From Cucumis sativus (lineage: Eukaryota > Streptophyta > Magnoliopsida > Cucurbitales > Cucurbitaceae): DNA of 64,000 nt. Under the pieces are notes generated by a model. That model had not been told where the DNA came from. It ran no database searches and worked only from the letters and a program-made list of their open reading frames with translations. Position numbers and translations under genes: made by a program. Location: assembly GCF_000004075.3 (NCBI RefSeq), contig NC_026660.2, positions 23,005,498 through 23,069,497 on the forward strand, read 5' to 3'. Numbering within the stretch: position 1 is the first letter of the stretch; every line of letters begins with the position of its first letter. This document shows positions 35,799 to 46,277 of this stretch, in pieces.

Positions 35799-37568
35799 CT
35801 AAATCGATTGCCTTGATTCCTTTCTTTCATCTCTAAACTTCTTGTAGATGTCATCCTTGTAGAATTTCCAAGTTCGGAGCACCAAAATGAATGAAACAAA
35901 ACAACCGAACATGGTTGCAGCAGAGATAATGAGAAAAGCTAATCTGTAACAATGGACGCCCTTGCAGGCTAAGTCTCTACCAGCTACATTTCTAAGACCG
36001 AAATCCATTTGCTTTCTAGCCTCTTGGTCGTATAAATAGCCAGCTACTTTCACATTGAAAATGTATGAACCAACTGGGCTAGCAATTCCACTAATGCTAT
36101 ATAAAGTTGCATAGTATTTCAAGCCAAATAATTCAGAAACAATGGCGAAAATCAGTGGCCATTGTGCTCCAAAGCAAAATCCAATTATCACAGAAGCAAA
36201 ATAAACGGAGGTTGGGAGTCCAGAGGCAATTAGAAGATGGCCAAAGCAAGAGAGAAGAAGGACAAGAGTGAGGAACAAAGGGCGAGAGAAGTTATACTTC
36301 GTCCATAAGAATTCAGAAGCATAACCCGAAAATGCTCGACCGAGAAAGCCCCATATACTCACTAGAGAAGTGAAAGTAGAAATGGTATGAGTTGAGTAGC
36401 CAAGGGAGCTGCCTATCTGACCCAGGTTGTCCATTGCAGTCAAAGTCCCACCAGCCCCACAAATTGTGACAAAAAACAGAATTAACATATCTACACTGAA
36501 GATTGCTTGTAAAATGGTGTAGTCCTCTCCTCTTTCCGGCGGTCTGAACACATTTTCGAAGCAAGAACTTGGGTTGGCTAAAGCTGTATCAGTCGTTGGA
36601 AAACTTGAAGTTCTAGGCAATGGTAATTCATCTGGAGATTCGTCTGATGGAACCGGAAGCCAAGAAGTAACATCCACACCTTGCAATTTCCTTTTCCTAA
36701 TGCCGAATTCTTCTCTTATAATAACAACAAGGGGAAGAAAAAGAAACGTTAGAAGAACAAACACACAACCCAAATACTGAATTCTAGTAAACATGAGCTC
36801 ATTTTGGATAATAATCAAAATCATGAGGAAGCCAGCAAGACCAAGGGAAATGTAGAGCATAGAATAGAAATTTTTTAGATCATTGGATTTGAATGTGGGG
36901 TTCGCTTCCACTACTCTAACAATCCGAAGAAGCAGTAAAGAAACAGCAGTAGGCAGCCAAGCAATAAGCAATATAAAATCCTTCGAATCATCCCCATAAA
37001 AAGCATGATAAATCTGAGTCAAAATTGCCCCACTTAATCCAACAAACCCTTTCAATAAACCCAATACATAACCTCGATTCTGAGGGAAATTCTTCACAGA
37101 AGGTATCAAAGCCCCTGTATTGGCAAATGTCTGAGAATTTGCACCTAGGAATGTAAACAAACACATTGCAGGCAATTTGGGTTTGGGGATACGGTGGGTG
37201 ACAGACAGCCAAATCATGAAATAGCCAAAGAAATTCATTACCCCACCGATGAAGAGAACAACCCAAGGCGGAGTAATTTCATTAATGAGACCGGAAAAGA
37301 CTCCGACGTTGGAACCCAGATCCTTAAAGAAGCCGACGAGGTTGAGTGTGGTCTGATCGTAATTCAAGGAGGATTTGATGTCGGAGGAGTAAAGTGCGAA
37401 CATGTAGGTGGCGCCGGAAACGGACATGATGAGTAAAGAAGCGAAGACGGTGAACCATCGGCCCAATAGAACTTGGACGGCGAAATTCGACATCTGCGAT
37501 CGTCTTCTTTGCCCAGTCCTGATGCTGAATGTTGGGAATTGAATTAAAGATTTTAAAATGGTGGCCAT
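35799..37568 (-). CDS. Nodulin-like major facilitator superfamily transporter (NFD4-type)
   Basis: Intronless frame of 589 codons. The N-terminal half is the plant nodulin-like domain (GRWFTVFASLLIMSVSGATY, then LYSSDIKSSLNYDQTTLN and GFFKDLGSNVG). The C-terminal half is a second MFS bundle after a hydrophilic loop at about residues 290-350 with proline/serine-rich sequence. Eleven or twelve hydrophobic segments can be counted. Family members are integral membrane proteins with poorly known substrates; some affect iron or monocarboxylate transport or organelle fusion, so no substrate is assigned. Relatives usually begin near MSNFAVQVLLGRW, which is M26 here (37493). The 25 residues before it are rich in R, S and T and may be a real extension, or translation may start at M26. 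The array begins just beyond its 3' UTR. Confidence 0.93.
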   Translation of the reverse strand: MATILKSLIQFPTFSIRTGQRRRSQMSNFAVQVLLGRWFTVFASLLIMSVSGATYMFALYSSDIKSSLNYDQTTLNLVGFFKDLGSNVGVFSGLINEITPPWVVLFIGGVMNFFGYFMIWLSVTHRIPKPKLPAMCLFTFLGANSQTFANTGALIPSVKNFPQNRGYVLGLLKGFVGLSGAILTQIYHAFYGDDSKDFILLIAWLPTAVSLLLLRIVRVVEANPTFKSNDLKNFYSMLYISLGLAGFLMILIIIQNELMFTRIQYLGCVFVLLTFLFLPLVVIIREEFGIRKRKLQGVDVTSWLPVPSDESPDELPLPRTSSFPTTDTALANPSSCFENVFRPPERGEDYTILQAIFSVDMLILFFVTICGAGGTLTAMDNLGQIGSSLGYSTHTISTFTSLVSIWGFLGRAFSGYASEFLWTKYNFSRPLFLTLVLLLSCFGHLLIASGLPTSVYFASVIIGFCFGAQWPLIFAIVSELFGLKYYATLYSISGIASPVGSYIFNVKVAGYLYDQEARKQMDFGLRNVAGRDLACKGVHCYRLAFLIISAATMFGCFVSFILVLRTWKFYKDDIYKKFRDERKESRQSI

Positions 37569-37699
37569 GGAGGATTGATGGAGATAGTCTGAATTTTAGT
37601 GAAGTTCCACTTGGACTGAAGTGGAAATTGTGTTCACATGGTTGAGGTGGGAAAGCGAACGGAGGAGAAAACAAACTTAAGAAACGCTATCCTTATTTG

Positions 37700-39240
37700 G
37701 CGGATTGACTTTAAATCTAAATCGTCATCACTAATTTAACTAAATTGTTTATGTTTATTTAAAATTATGAATTTGGTCAAATTTTACTTTTACCATTACT
37801 TCAGATCAACGTTAAAAAACTTTGTATGCATGTGTTTGTTTATATTTCTTTAGCTCTCATCTCTTAATTATTTTGTTTTTGCTAGTATAAAAGTTGAATC
37901 CTTACTCAAAGTTTCGAAAACATAAACTACATTTTTTAGTTTTTGAAATTTGACTTGATTTTTTTAAAAACATAGATAAAAAGTGGATAAGAAAACAAGA
38001 AATTTAACGGTGAGGGTGGTTGTTTGTAGGCTTAATTTTCAAAAAACAAACCGGTTACTAAACGAGACATAAGTTTTCTACTGTTTTATTTTTTTATAAA
38101 TTAAGCCTAAAAACACTCCATTTAACTTTAATTTTTTTATTTTGTTATCTACATTTTATCAATGGTCTTAGAATAACCGATCCAAAATTTTTAAAACTAA
38201 AAACGTAGTTAAAAAAATTATTTGTTTATTTAGATTTAGCTAAAAAAAATAATCCTTTGTATTTAAAAAAAATCACAATAAAGAAATCGAGAAGAAGTAA
38301 GTTTAATTTTCAAAATCAAAAATAAAAATCACCTCTAGTAACTATTTTATTCATTGTTTTTGGATTTGAAAACTATAACCCATTCAATTCTTCTTTTACC
38401 AAAACTTAATAATTAAGCCTACAATTGTATTTGATGTATAAGAAGGAGAGAGGAGAGTTCATAGATAACATTGATTAGTCTATTTGTTCACCGATCTTGC
38501 ACAAATCTATTTAGTTATGTTTTGTGAGTGTTCAAATTTTCAATCTTAACTTACCATAAACAAAAGATTTATTTTTTCTAGTTAGAAAAAATCATTCACC
38601 TAAACTATGACTATAACAAAAGTTTAAAAGGAAAAGTAAATTCGTAAAAGTATTTTAAATTTACCGTAGAGGTAGGAGAAAGAGAATGTCTAATAAATTT
38701 TTTCTTTTTTCAAATCAAATTGACATAATAACTAAATAAATATTCAATATGTATAGTTTTATAAATTAGAATCATAAATTTTTCTCAATAACAATTTAGG
38801 AGAGTTTTATAGAACTAGAGAAGATTAATTTTAGTTATAAACTCCATAGATACTCTTTTCGAACTTTTCCCTAAATGTCATCGTAGGACTAAATTTGTAT
38901 TTGTATTACAACCAAATTTGTGATTTAAAGTAATAAAAATGGAAGAATCTTGAGTTTCGAAAACATATATTATGAGAATTTTTTATTTGAAAATAATTTC
39001 TATTTCATTGTATAGATTTTGCAAAAATTAAAGAAAAAACAAGATCATTAAGTCCTTGTTGAGAAATTTTGTCGTTGATCGATGAAAAAGATGAATAACA
39101 ATGCAAAATTAGAAAGCAAATCATAGTCGTCGTAAGTAATTATTCAAGCGGAAGAACTAAACTGCAACGTACAATCCGTCCTATTTGATGTTTCTGTTGT
39201 TCTAATATAATCTGAGGATCATTGACGAAATTACCAGACG
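37700..39240. other. Intergenic AT-rich region
   Basis: It contains the promoter side of the MFS gene on the left and the 3' side of the acidic-protein gene on the right. No coding frame, RNA gene or clear repeat is seen. Confidence 0.5.
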
Positions 39241-39248
39241 ATTGATCT

Positions 39249-40106
39249 TCATTTAATTCCATTTTCGGTTCCTTTTCCCGTTTCTGGAAGCTCGACTCTA
39301 ACATCATCGTCATGTTCTTCAATCTTTAATTCCATCAGTTTACTTGAATTCTCCGATACAATTTCCCCTAGATCACCGGAGGATTTATCAACGATTGTCG
39401 GAACTGCTTCTTCTTCTTCTTCTTCTTGATCTTCTTCCTCTTCTTCTTCTTCTCCTCCGTCAGATGAAATTCCCGCTGCTCGCTGCAGTTTCTCGAAAAG
39501 AAACTCATCTTCTTTCACAAGAAACCTATCTTCTTCTTCATTTTCAAAAACTAATCGGACAACATAGTAAAAGTCTCCAGGAAAATATAAATTACAAATG
39601 CGATAACCGACAGGTTCTAGATTATCGTCACTCTGTTCATCCTCGAAAATTTCTTCATCGTAATCGTAGGAATGATCACTTTCTAATTCTTCTTCTTCTT
39701 GCTGCGAATCTTCATCAGACAATTCAAGCACTGGACCAAAAACTAATTTGACAAGATAATCATTGTCATCTTGCGAAAAGTATATGTCGAAAACACATTC
39801 GCCGTGTTCGTTCTCTTGGCCGCCGAAGATTTCTCCATTGTCTTCAAAGGAACAGGAAAGATATTGAATCTTGAAAGCGGCGTGATCGGAAGGCTGATTT
39901 CCAGCCAGGATATATCCATAAAGCAGACACATTGGCGGTGATTTAGGAATTTCTCTTAGACTTGTGTTGGCAGCAGGAAGAAAGTGATCGCCGTCGTAAA
40001 CATTGGCCGGATGTAGGGCATTGGAGGGATCCATGGGAATTTCTCTTCGTCTTGTGTTGGCAGCAGGAAGAAAGTGATCGCCGTCGTCAACATTGGAGGG
40101 ATCCAT
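39249..40106 (-). CDS. Acidic protein of unknown function with internal N-terminal duplication
   Basis: Single frame of 285 codons. I do not recognise the family. The first 54 residues are a tandem duplication: MDPSNVDDGDHFLPAANT then RRREIP, repeated as MDPSNALHPANVYDGDHFLP then AANTSLREIP. The body (about 55-190) has two related stretches, VFDIYFSQDDNDYLVKLVFG and CNLYFPGDFYYVVRLVFENE, which look like a repeated beta-type module separated by an acidic linker. Residues about 215-235 are almost all glutamate. There is no signal peptide or membrane segment. A TATA box at 40187-40196 lies about 85 bases upstream of the first ATG and supports this start. It may be lineage-specific; a nuclear or chaperone-like role would be a guess. 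Confidence 0.75.
   Translation of the reverse strand: MDPSNVDDGDHFLPAANTRRREIPMDPSNALHPANVYDGDHFLPAANTSLREIPKSPPMCLLYGYILAGNQPSDHAAFKIQYLSCSFEDNGEIFGGQENEHGECVFDIYFSQDDNDYLVKLVFGPVLELSDEDSQQEEEELESDHSYDYDEEIFEDEQSDDNLEPVGYRICNLYFPGDFYYVVRLVFENEEEDRFLVKEDEFLFEKLQRAAGISSDGGEEEEEEEDQEEEEEEAVPTIVDKSSGDLGEIVSENSSKLMELKIEEHDDDVRVELPETGKGTENGIK
39960..40092 (-). repeat. Coding tandem duplication, ~66-75 bp
   Basis: The plus-strand phrase CTTGTGTTGGCAGCAGGAAG, continuing AAAGTGATCGCCGTCGT, occurs at about 39,961 and again at about 40,051. It produces the repeated N-terminal segment of the acidic protein. The copies are nearly identical, so the duplication is young. Confidence 0.9.
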
Positions 40107-40186
40107 GGGAATTATATAATGTGGAGTGAGGCAACGTAGAACTGGAAACTAAAATGATTATGGCATCTGAGGCAATGGGGATACAT

Positions 40187-40196
40187 ATATTTATAG
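40187..40196 (-). promoter_or_regulatory. TATA box of the acidic-protein gene
   Basis: The minus strand reads CTATAAATATATG about 85 bases upstream of the ATG at 40106. This fits a plant core promoter with a short leader. Confidence 0.6.
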
Positions 40197-40307
40197 CCGG
40201 AGTTTATCCATAATTATTGCCTCTTAATAATATAAATCTTCTTTTCAAACCATATAACTGTTTAAGCATAAAAACTAAATTTTAATGTTTTGTAAAGGAA
40301 AAAAAGA

Positions 40308-40334
40308 AAAGAAGAAGAAGAAGAAGAAGAAGAA
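40308..40334. repeat. (GAA)n microsatellite
   Basis: About eight GAA units in the upstream region of the acidic-protein gene, likely length-variable. Confidence 0.95.
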
Positions 40335-40529
40335 AACTTTTTATTTTTTTAATGTTCATTGTAGGCCAAATTTATAATTTCAAATATAAATTCTAACTAT
40401 TTTGTAATAAAATGTTTAAATTGGAGTTTTGAAAAATTTTGGGAGAATAAGTTTTTTTATTGCAAAAGTGTGCCACGTACGAGTCAGACTTTTTTAATAT
40501 TTTCATTTTGACTATGAGTTTGGAGTACA

Positions 40530-40870
40530 TGTTGGAGATGTTAAGAGTACCTTCCATTCCATATAATATAGATAAATTACTCTGGAAACTCAGACTCTAT
40601 ATAACATAGATTGACTACTTCTTGCATCGTAAATTGGTTTTGAGATAAAATCTTATACTATAATCCATTAAACATAAACGATTATTCGGTCCAAGATAGG
40701 TGAACCCAAAAAGACAACATCTCGAGGGGCCTGTTGAAGATGTTAAGAGTCTCATATTGGAAAAAATAAGGAAACTCACACTTTGTATGATATAGATGAC
40801 TACTTCTCTTATTGTTAATTGATTTTGAGATTAAACTTTCATACTATCAAACAGTATATCATAACCTTGA
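40530..40870 (+). mobile_element. Two diverged LTR-like fragments in tandem
   Basis: GAGATGTTAAGAGTACC at about 40,536 and GAAGATGTTAAGAGTCTC at about 40,736 each begin a ~130-base segment. Both share GGAAACTCA, a TATA(A/T)-ATAGA(T/C) motif, GACTACTTCT and TTTTGAGATAAA or TTTTGAGATTAAA. The phrase GTTAAGAGTCTCATATTGGA resembles the GTCCCACATCGG-type block common in plant LTR/TRIM elements. No coding sequence accompanies them. Confidence 0.5.
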
Positions 40871-42200
40871 TATATGATATAGATGATATTTGTTTTGGTT
40901 TAGTTAGACTCTGATGTCTATTTAATAATCAAAGTAGACCATACTTTTTAACGATAGAAATTGAATTTTAATTTTCACATATATTTGTAATTTGTAATTT
41001 TTTAGAGGTTAAATTAGACAAAATGAAACTGACCTTTGTAGTTTGTATAAAAAATATTTTTAAAAGTTAAAAAAATGTCTTTTACCCATAGTTTTGAATG
41101 AAAATCGTTAACGTTTTGTTTAAAAAATACTTATGAACTATCGAAAAGTTTAAATACTCTTAAACTTAAAAAAGTAAAAAAGAGAAGAAAAAAAACTCTC
41201 ATTGATCAAAATTTTACCTCAACAAAAAATTTACTTGACTATTAACACAAAATAAATTGTAAACACAATTAATTTTAATAGTTAATTGTCAACTAAAAAT
41301 CTATTTAACTATTAACACACCGTAATAGTTCGATAGATATATTAGTGTGAGATTTTTTTTTATTCGACTAACTATTGCTTTAGTATGTTTTAAGGGAAAA
41401 AATTATTTTAAATTTTTGTGGAATTTTATGAAATATGTTGTTTAATATATGGAAGTTTTAATTTTACAAAAAAATTTATTTCGATGGATATTTTTGAAAA
41501 TTTTATAAAAAAAAGTTAAGAAAATATATTTAAATTAGCACATGAATATTTTATTATTTTAAAATAAGTAAACATGTCTATTATTTATATTAGTATCATT
41601 TTGATTTTAATTTTTAGTGATTTGTAGATTTTTGTATGATGTAATAAATTTTGTTTATTGAATAAAAGTACTGACATATCAATATAAATTTATTATATAG
41701 TTTTAACTTTAAAAAAAATCATTTTTTAATTTTAAATGCTACAAAATTTGTTGTAAAAACTGTATTAATGGAAATATTTTTAAACTTTATTTAAGTTTAA
41801 GAATAATTACAAGCTTTTCAACGCGTTTGTTCAAAACTAAAAGTAATGATTTTTTTACAGTTATTTTTGAAACTTTTGAAAATTTAGAAATAATTTTAAC
41901 GCTTTGTGTTGAGTATTTCTCTTTTATAATTTAGGCTTTTTAAAATATCAAAATTAAGTAATGAGATATTTTAAGAGCGATGGACTGTTTCTTAGACATA
42001 TAAATGTCTATACATAATCTATACAATAATAGTTATTAATCCATAGAAAGATTACAAAGTCATATTCCGGCCGTGAGTTCGTTTTGAGCTTCACATAGCA
42101 TCGATCAAAGGACTTTCAATCCGTTTGATCAGCAGCAAAAGATCATTCAATCTCCATTCCTCTGCGAGAGAAAGACGAAGAAGAAGGAATCAATTCCAAT

Positions 42201-45114
42201 ATGTCTCGTAGCATTTCATACATAACTGGCACTCAGCTTCTCTCCTTCAAACGCCGGCCAAATGTTGCCATCATCGACGTTAGGTATAACCTTAGACCAA
42301 AATTCCTCTTCCGATTGACTTAGTTTGTGTTCCTTCATATATGTAAAATCTTGTTCTGTGATCTTACAGGGACGACGAGAGGAGTTATGATGGCCATATT
42401 GCTGGATCTCTGCACTTCGCTAGTGACAGTTTCTCTGATAAGATCTCTAAGCTTGTCCAAGAAGTGAAAGGGAAAGATACGCTTGTTTTCCACTGCGCTC
42501 TTAGCCAGGTTTTCGCTGAACGAAATTAATGCTTTTACATAGTCAATTTTCTTTGAATTACCTTCAATTTTGTGATTTTGACTTGTTCTATTAGGGTTTT
42601 TGTTTTAATCATCTCAAATTTCATTTCTCGTCAATTTCTTTGGTTGTTTAAAGGTTGAGCAGTATGGAATTCACATTTGGATTTATCGGATTTATAAGTA
42701 CTTCAGTTATCTTTCTCTCTGTAATGTCATATTGATTTAGAGTTTTGTGAGTTTAGATACGTGACCTGCCTTTTACTTATGCGGTTGCTGATGTACTGCA
42801 TCTGTTAATCTTTGGAGCAGAATTTGGGCTCAAACATGTATGAGCGCTGTCATTTATTCAAATTTTCTAGCATGCTTTGTATGTCTAATAGAATTGTCAT
42901 TACTCATGATCAGACAAGTTATTTTTGTGATTTATAAGTTATTAATTTCTAATAGAATAATTGTCATTGTTCATGGGTGAATGGTAAAAGAAAGGTATAG
43001 AGGAGATCCTTGGGAATGGTTAAATAATTTGAGGAAATAGAGAAACATAGAAGTTCGTGGCTAAGAGTCTTGCTCTTCCTGAGTATCTGGTAAAGATGGG
43101 AGAATTCAGACCCTCGTTAGAGCTGTTAATCAGTTTAACCCAATAGAAGATAGAATAAAATGTCTTGGCACTTGAACTTGTCCTGCCAGTGTAGAAAATT
43201 TGAAGTACTACCATGGATACTCCTTCCATTTATTTCTTGCGATGTTAGTATCTTTATAAAAATGATGAGAGATCCCACCAACGTTAAATCCAAAGCATCC
43301 CTCCGTTGCTTTAACTTTTATTCAATGCCCGGGAATATAGGCATTTGGTCAATGCCAGTGCTTTAACTGCATTCATCCAAAGAGTTTTAGCTTTCCTTTA
43401 AATCTATATTTCTCTTCTCTCCTCTATTGTTTCTCCCCTCTTTTTGGTGTGTGTGTATGTCTCTCACTCTCCCTCTTCTTTTAACTTTCGTTTTTTCTAT
43501 TATCACTGTCCTAGTTCTTTTTGTAACCACACTTCTTTTGTATAAAATCTAATTGAGGTAATTGGCTGATTCCTATTGAAAGAACCCTGATATATCGAGA
43601 TCATACTTCATGCAGTTATGTATTCTTCCTATACTTCTCTAATGATCACCAACAGATAGTATTACCAGTATGTAGCTGCTTATTTTGAAAATGAAATTTC
43701 GAGAGTGGGATTAGAATAGCTGTTATAGCATACATCTAAGTTTATAATTTTTATATTCTCATTCTTGAAAATCTTGGTTTATGGTCGTGTGATCATTCGT
43801 TGGACAAAAAACATATTGTGGCCTGGGTGCTATATTTAGACTAGTACAGAGGTGCAAGCTAAGCTCTGGCCAAGTTCTCTCTTGAAAATTATTCGACACT
43901 GTCAAAGTTCAAGTAATCATATTATTTTAGAACTTGAAAGACAACTCTCCAATATCATAGGGTATTCCTATTCCCGCATTATTCATGGTTCTTGGATCCT
44001 ATCCCACCTCTCCCATGATATTTGACCTTGTTTTCAGTTTTACATAAATTGTTTGGCTAAGGGCAAAATCTGTACTTTTGTTACGGGCATTTTCAAGAAA
44101 CAATTTGAAGGAATACTCCGTCTTTCGATTGCATTTCCCAATCTGGATTTAGAGCCTTGATTACTGTTCATGCTTTTACTAACATTTCATTCATTTATAT
44201 AGTATCTTGTCAAGTCCATGAAGAGCTCCACATTGTCCTTGAAAATATGGAACCTTTAGTTTTCCCTTCTCTAACTCCACCTTAGTTCTTCTTGTACTCT
44301 CTCTCTCATTTATTATTACCTCTGCATTTTCTGGCCATTTGTTGCCATGCTAATTATAAAACCACTAATTCTCCCAAAAACTTAAGCTAGTAGTTGAAGA
44401 CAAATTTAATTATATATCACTAACACTAATTCTGACAATTGTTCTTGAATGAAGTTTATCGGTAGAAAATATTGACTAATACTTTATGTTTCCATACGAA
44501 CATTAACTTTCATGTATATTTAATGGAGATGAGGAGAATTATAGGATAATTAGTATATTTAAACTTTTGTTTAGTTTTTTATTTAGATTAATCAGTGTTT
44601 AATTAGTAGTCTTATTTTCTTGTAAGGCTGTAAATAGGCCTGTTTAGTATAGTAATGGAAAGCTTTTGAATCTCCTTTTGAGTATAAAACTTCGTATTCA
44701 TTTATTCAGAAACTTTGTATTCATTTAGAGAGTGTTTTTAAGGGATGAAGTTTCTTGGTTTGGCCATGAATTCGGCCTATTATTTTTTCCGGAGGCATCT
44801 TTATCATTTTTGCAAGATACTAAGGAAAAAGCTTATTATCTCATTTCTCTGAGACCCCTTCTGTTTATTCTCAGCTTTTACTTTGAGAGACTACGTTTTG
44901 TCACAAATCTTATTATATCCAAATGGTTTTTTTCTTCTTCTTGTAGGTTCGTGGCCCAAGTTGCGCAAGGAAGCTTGCCAACTATCTCGAGGGGATTAAG
45001 GAGGATGGTGGAATAAAAAACATTTGTGTTCTTGAACGTGGCTTCAATGGCTGGGAAGCATCTGGCCAACCCGTTTGTCGCTGCAACAACGTGCCTTGCA
45101 AGGAGGGGATATAG
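42201..45114 (+). CDS. CDC25-like dual-specificity phosphatase / arsenate reductase (rhodanese fold)
   Basis: Three coding exons, 42201-42283, 42370-42508 and 44947-45114, join in frame at GT-AG borders to give 129 residues, close to the ~130 of the Arabidopsis CDC25/ACR2 protein. The rhodanese-type active site H69-C70-X5-R76 (HCALSQVR) is split by intron 2 exactly after Q74. [24 protein letters not shown] and [17 protein letters not shown] are family hallmarks. C118, C120 and C125 belong to the C-terminal zinc-binding cysteine cluster of plant members. The family dephosphorylates CDK tyrosine residues in vitro and reduces arsenate to arsenite; which role dominates here is not shown by sequence. 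Intron 2 is 2,438 bases and carries repeat-like sequence. The start ATG is the first one, matching the family N-terminus. Confidence 0.94.
44520..44720 (+). mobile_element. LTR-like fragment in intron 2 of the CDC25-like gene
   Basis: The region TTTAATTAGTAGTCTTATTT, then CTGTAAATAGGCC and TTCGTATTCATTTATTCAGA, looks like the R/U5 part of a small plant LTR. It has a TAAATA box and a repeated TTTGTATTCATTTAGAG-type tail. Ends were not defined. Confidence 0.3.
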
Positions 45115-45264
45115 GATTCAGAAAATTCGTCAAAGATCACCATGGTTTTGAACAAGATCAAGGAGGGGATATGGTATGATATTGTTAAAAGAATGTGATT
45201 TCATAAATATGTGGAATGCTAAAGTTGCATTGTATATGTTCCCAGGATCCTTTTGCTACCATGG

Positions 45265-45501
45265 TGTTAGGATACTTCCTAACAAGAATCAATATATGAA
45301 TTCACGAAGAACTACAATATTATTCAAGTCTATGGTACTTGGTACTCCTCTCTTGACAATAATACTCAAGACCTAACTACTCAACCACTCCCCCTTCTTC
45401 ACTCCACCCACCTCGTATTTTCAACCACTCCTCCTAGTAACTGGCCTAATTATCTAATTACTCTTATACGGCTAATCTTATACTAATATTTGTATCTAAC
45501 A
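45265..45501. mobile_element. Small solo-LTR candidate (237 bp)
   Basis: It begins TGTTAGGATACTTCC and ends TTTGTATCTAACA, so the ends show the TG...CA and short inverted TGTTAG/CTAACA pattern of an LTR. The flanks CATGG (left) and CATAG (right) could be a 5-base target duplication with one mismatch. No internal domain or second LTR is present nearby. It lies just 3' of the CDC25-like gene, in its probable 3' UTR region. Confidence 0.45.
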
Positions 45502-46277
45502 CATAGGTTGCATTTATAATTGGTCAAGTTGGTGCATGATATCATTTTACAACTAGGCCATCATGATGTTCATGTCTTCTACTTCTTTAAATTGTTTTAA
45601 AAAATAAACTTTATACACATATTTACATTGAATTTTGTTTATTATAGGAAAAAAAAGTTTGCGCAACAAAATTTGCCACCAAAATCTAAGTAGACTCCAA
45701 ACTGGTAGTTTGAGCAGTCAGTTAGCATAGTTCGGTTTTGATTTTCACATTTACTTCATCGATTTATTGGTTTGCTTCCAATTTTTATAAAAATGAACCA
45801 TTCACACCCTACCCAAACACAGAAAGCTTGGGGAGAAGACAATGGTATTATTCAAACCTTCTAACCTCACATTTGTTATATTTACCCTTCATTTCCAGTA
45901 GATATTTTTATCATGATATTTAAGAATTCAAAACTTTTCCTTGCTAGTTAGTGGAAGTGGCTTTATGACCATAGGTAATTTCAACTCGGCATTTTTTTGT
46001 TTTGCTTTGTTTTTTTGTATTTTCCATTTTCAACTTTAAAGCAGCCAAATGGTCGAGAAATGATACAAACTCTATAAAATAAGGACCCGTTGGCTTTCAA
46101 TTCCAATTGACTAAACATAATACGTCAATTATTTTCCAATACAACAATTGATGGTTACAAAGAAAGAAACCACCAGCTAAGAGTTAAATGAATGCCTTGT
46201 AATGATAAGTTAGCAACTAGAAATAATGCTAGAGAAAGACCCTCTAAAACAAATCTTATGCCTAGAAATCAGTCATA
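45502..46277. other. Intergenic AT-rich region
   Basis: The 3' sides of the CDC25-like gene (left) and of the CHY-RING gene (right) meet here. No coding frame or clear repeat is seen. Confidence 0.5.

Larger units (their letters stand above)
40200..42200. other. Intergenic region with LTR-like remnants
   Basis: Apart from the GAA microsatellite and the paired LTR-like fragments at 40,530-40,870, this is AT-rich sequence with no coding frame. The last ~120 bases before 42,201 form the leader of the CDC25-like gene and are rich in GAAGAAG-type purine sequence. Confidence 0.5.

Noticed and set aside
36574..37674. Several plus- and minus-strand frames inside the MFS gene
   Set aside because: Shadow frames of the intronless transporter.
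39344..39751. 135-codon leucine-rich plus-strand frame
   Set aside because: It is antisense to the GAA-rich codons of the acidic protein, which yields artificial poly-leucine.
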